Of a DNA stretch of 64,000 bases, positions 63,480-64,000 are shown piece by piece (position 1 is the stretch's first letter; each line of letters begins with the position of its first letter). The notes beneath the pieces were generated by a model. It was not told the origin of the DNA. It did no database searches and worked only from the letters and a program-made list of their open reading frames with translations. Made by a program: the position numbers and the translations under genes. Source of the DNA: Phymatolithon calcareum (lineage: Eukaryota; Rhodophyta; Florideophyceae; Hapalidiales); the NCBI GenBank assembly GCA_977006965.1, contig OZ345383.1, forward strand, positions 744,001 through 808,000, written 5' to 3'.

Positions 63480-64000
63480 ATGCCAGAGGGCGTTGCGCGC
63501 GGAAGCATTGTCATGAACGGAGACCATCATGGGCGCGGTATTGGGGCGCTCGAAAAGCGTCAGCGTCTGGGTTTGCAGGTCCGTCTGGAGGCTGGCGGCG
63601 ATGCGATCCCGCGCGTGCATCAAATGCTGGGCGACGGCACTTACATTCCAGCCGACGATTCCGAATTTGCGCGCACCTCAGCGGCGGCCTCCGCATTTGT
63701 CACGCGTACGCTCGCCGCACGTCTGGGCCCCGCTGGCGGCGACGATGCCGAAGTTGCTGGGAAGTCGAAGCCGGGGGTTGAGACAGACTCCAAATGGGCG
63801 CAAACCGCGTTCACATCAGTTGAGGGCGCGCTCTATGAAATGGGCCGCGTCATTGCAGTCATCGAAGCGCTGCGTGGCACCGCGTCGCAACCGGTGCTTG
63901 AATTGCGACGCACGGCAAACCCCTCCGCGCAACGCAAGCGCACAGGGCCTGAGAGCGCCGTGCCGGCTGCGACGCTACGCGAGGCGCCTGCACTGCTCAT
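63480..64000 (+). CDS. 5' part of a gene leaving the window, possibly Mediator subunit 17
   Basis: ATG at 63480 and no stop to the window edge (173 complete codons). Codon use is GC-rich at third positions like the other host genes. The segments GLQVRLEAGG, GDGTYIPADD and EGALYEMGRVIAVIEALRG are reminiscent of the N-terminal region of MED17 (the family has a VRIS-like start, a GxEtY.P segment, then a long helical region). The match is by eye and weak. Alternatives are any unrelated helical protein. The frame is open upstream to 63324 without another ATG. Confidence 0.5.
   Translation, partial: MPEGVARGSIVMNGDHHGRGIGALEKRQRLGLQVRLEAGGDAIPRVHQMLGDGTYIPADDSEFARTSAAASAFVTRTLAARLGPAGGDDAEVAGKSKPGVETDSKWAQTAFTSVEGALYEMGRVIAVIEALRGTASQPVLELRRTANPSAQRKRTGPESAVPAATLREAPALL

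Overview
This is nuclear DNA of a eukaryote, most likely a red alga. The evidence is intron-poor genes (only two introns could be placed with confidence), short intergenic gaps inside gene islands, a plastid ferredoxin-sulfite reductase with a phenylalanine-containing leader, and many Ty1/copia, piggyBac, pogo and hAT sequences between the islands. The layout resembles published florideophyte genomes such as Chondrus, but this assignment is an inference from gene style; no marker gene proves it.

Layout. (1) 0-24.5 kb is a nest of transposable elements. An old Ty1/copia element (A, 1809-14212) split a 289-codon host ORF. A was then hit by a solo LTR (4271-4745) and by a young copia element in the opposite direction (B, 7781-13325). 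Each of the three insertions has a 5-bp target duplication. A decayed hAT transposase follows (15.3-16.6 kb), then a piggyBac-ended element (20771-23971) with an apparently intact pogo/Tigger-type element inside it (21508-23487). (2) 24.7-35.1 kb is a gene island: IBA57/YgfZ-like protein, bZIP factor, GT77-type glycosyltransferase, HORMA-domain protein, small ribbon-helix-helix-like protein and sulfite reductase. (3) 35.1-50.8 kb is AT-rich and gene-poor. It holds dispersed repeats, a second piggyBac element (43733-47415) inside one of those repeats, a 5'-truncated LINE with a 12-bp target duplication, and two hairpin-rich tracts (36.1-36.6 kb and 49.4-50.1 kb). (4) 50.8-64 kb is a second island: EF-hand plus TKL-type kinase, FGGY sugar kinase, multi-pass membrane protein, SEN1/UPF1-type helicase, and the start of a gene that leaves the window (possibly Mediator subunit 17).

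The host genes do not form one pathway. The plastid-directed ones (sulfite reductase, FGGY kinase) serve sulfur assimilation and carbohydrate metabolism; IBA57 serves Fe-S cluster assembly, the HORMA protein probably meiosis, and the helicase RNA metabolism.

Least explained: the array of unrelated, near-perfect stem-loops at 49.4-50.1 kb; the N-terminal EF-hand plus C-terminal TKL kinase architecture; the half-tRNA-iMet primer sites and the 36-nt repeated leader motif of the copia elements; and the ribbon-helix-helix-like ORF 50 bp behind sulfite reductase.
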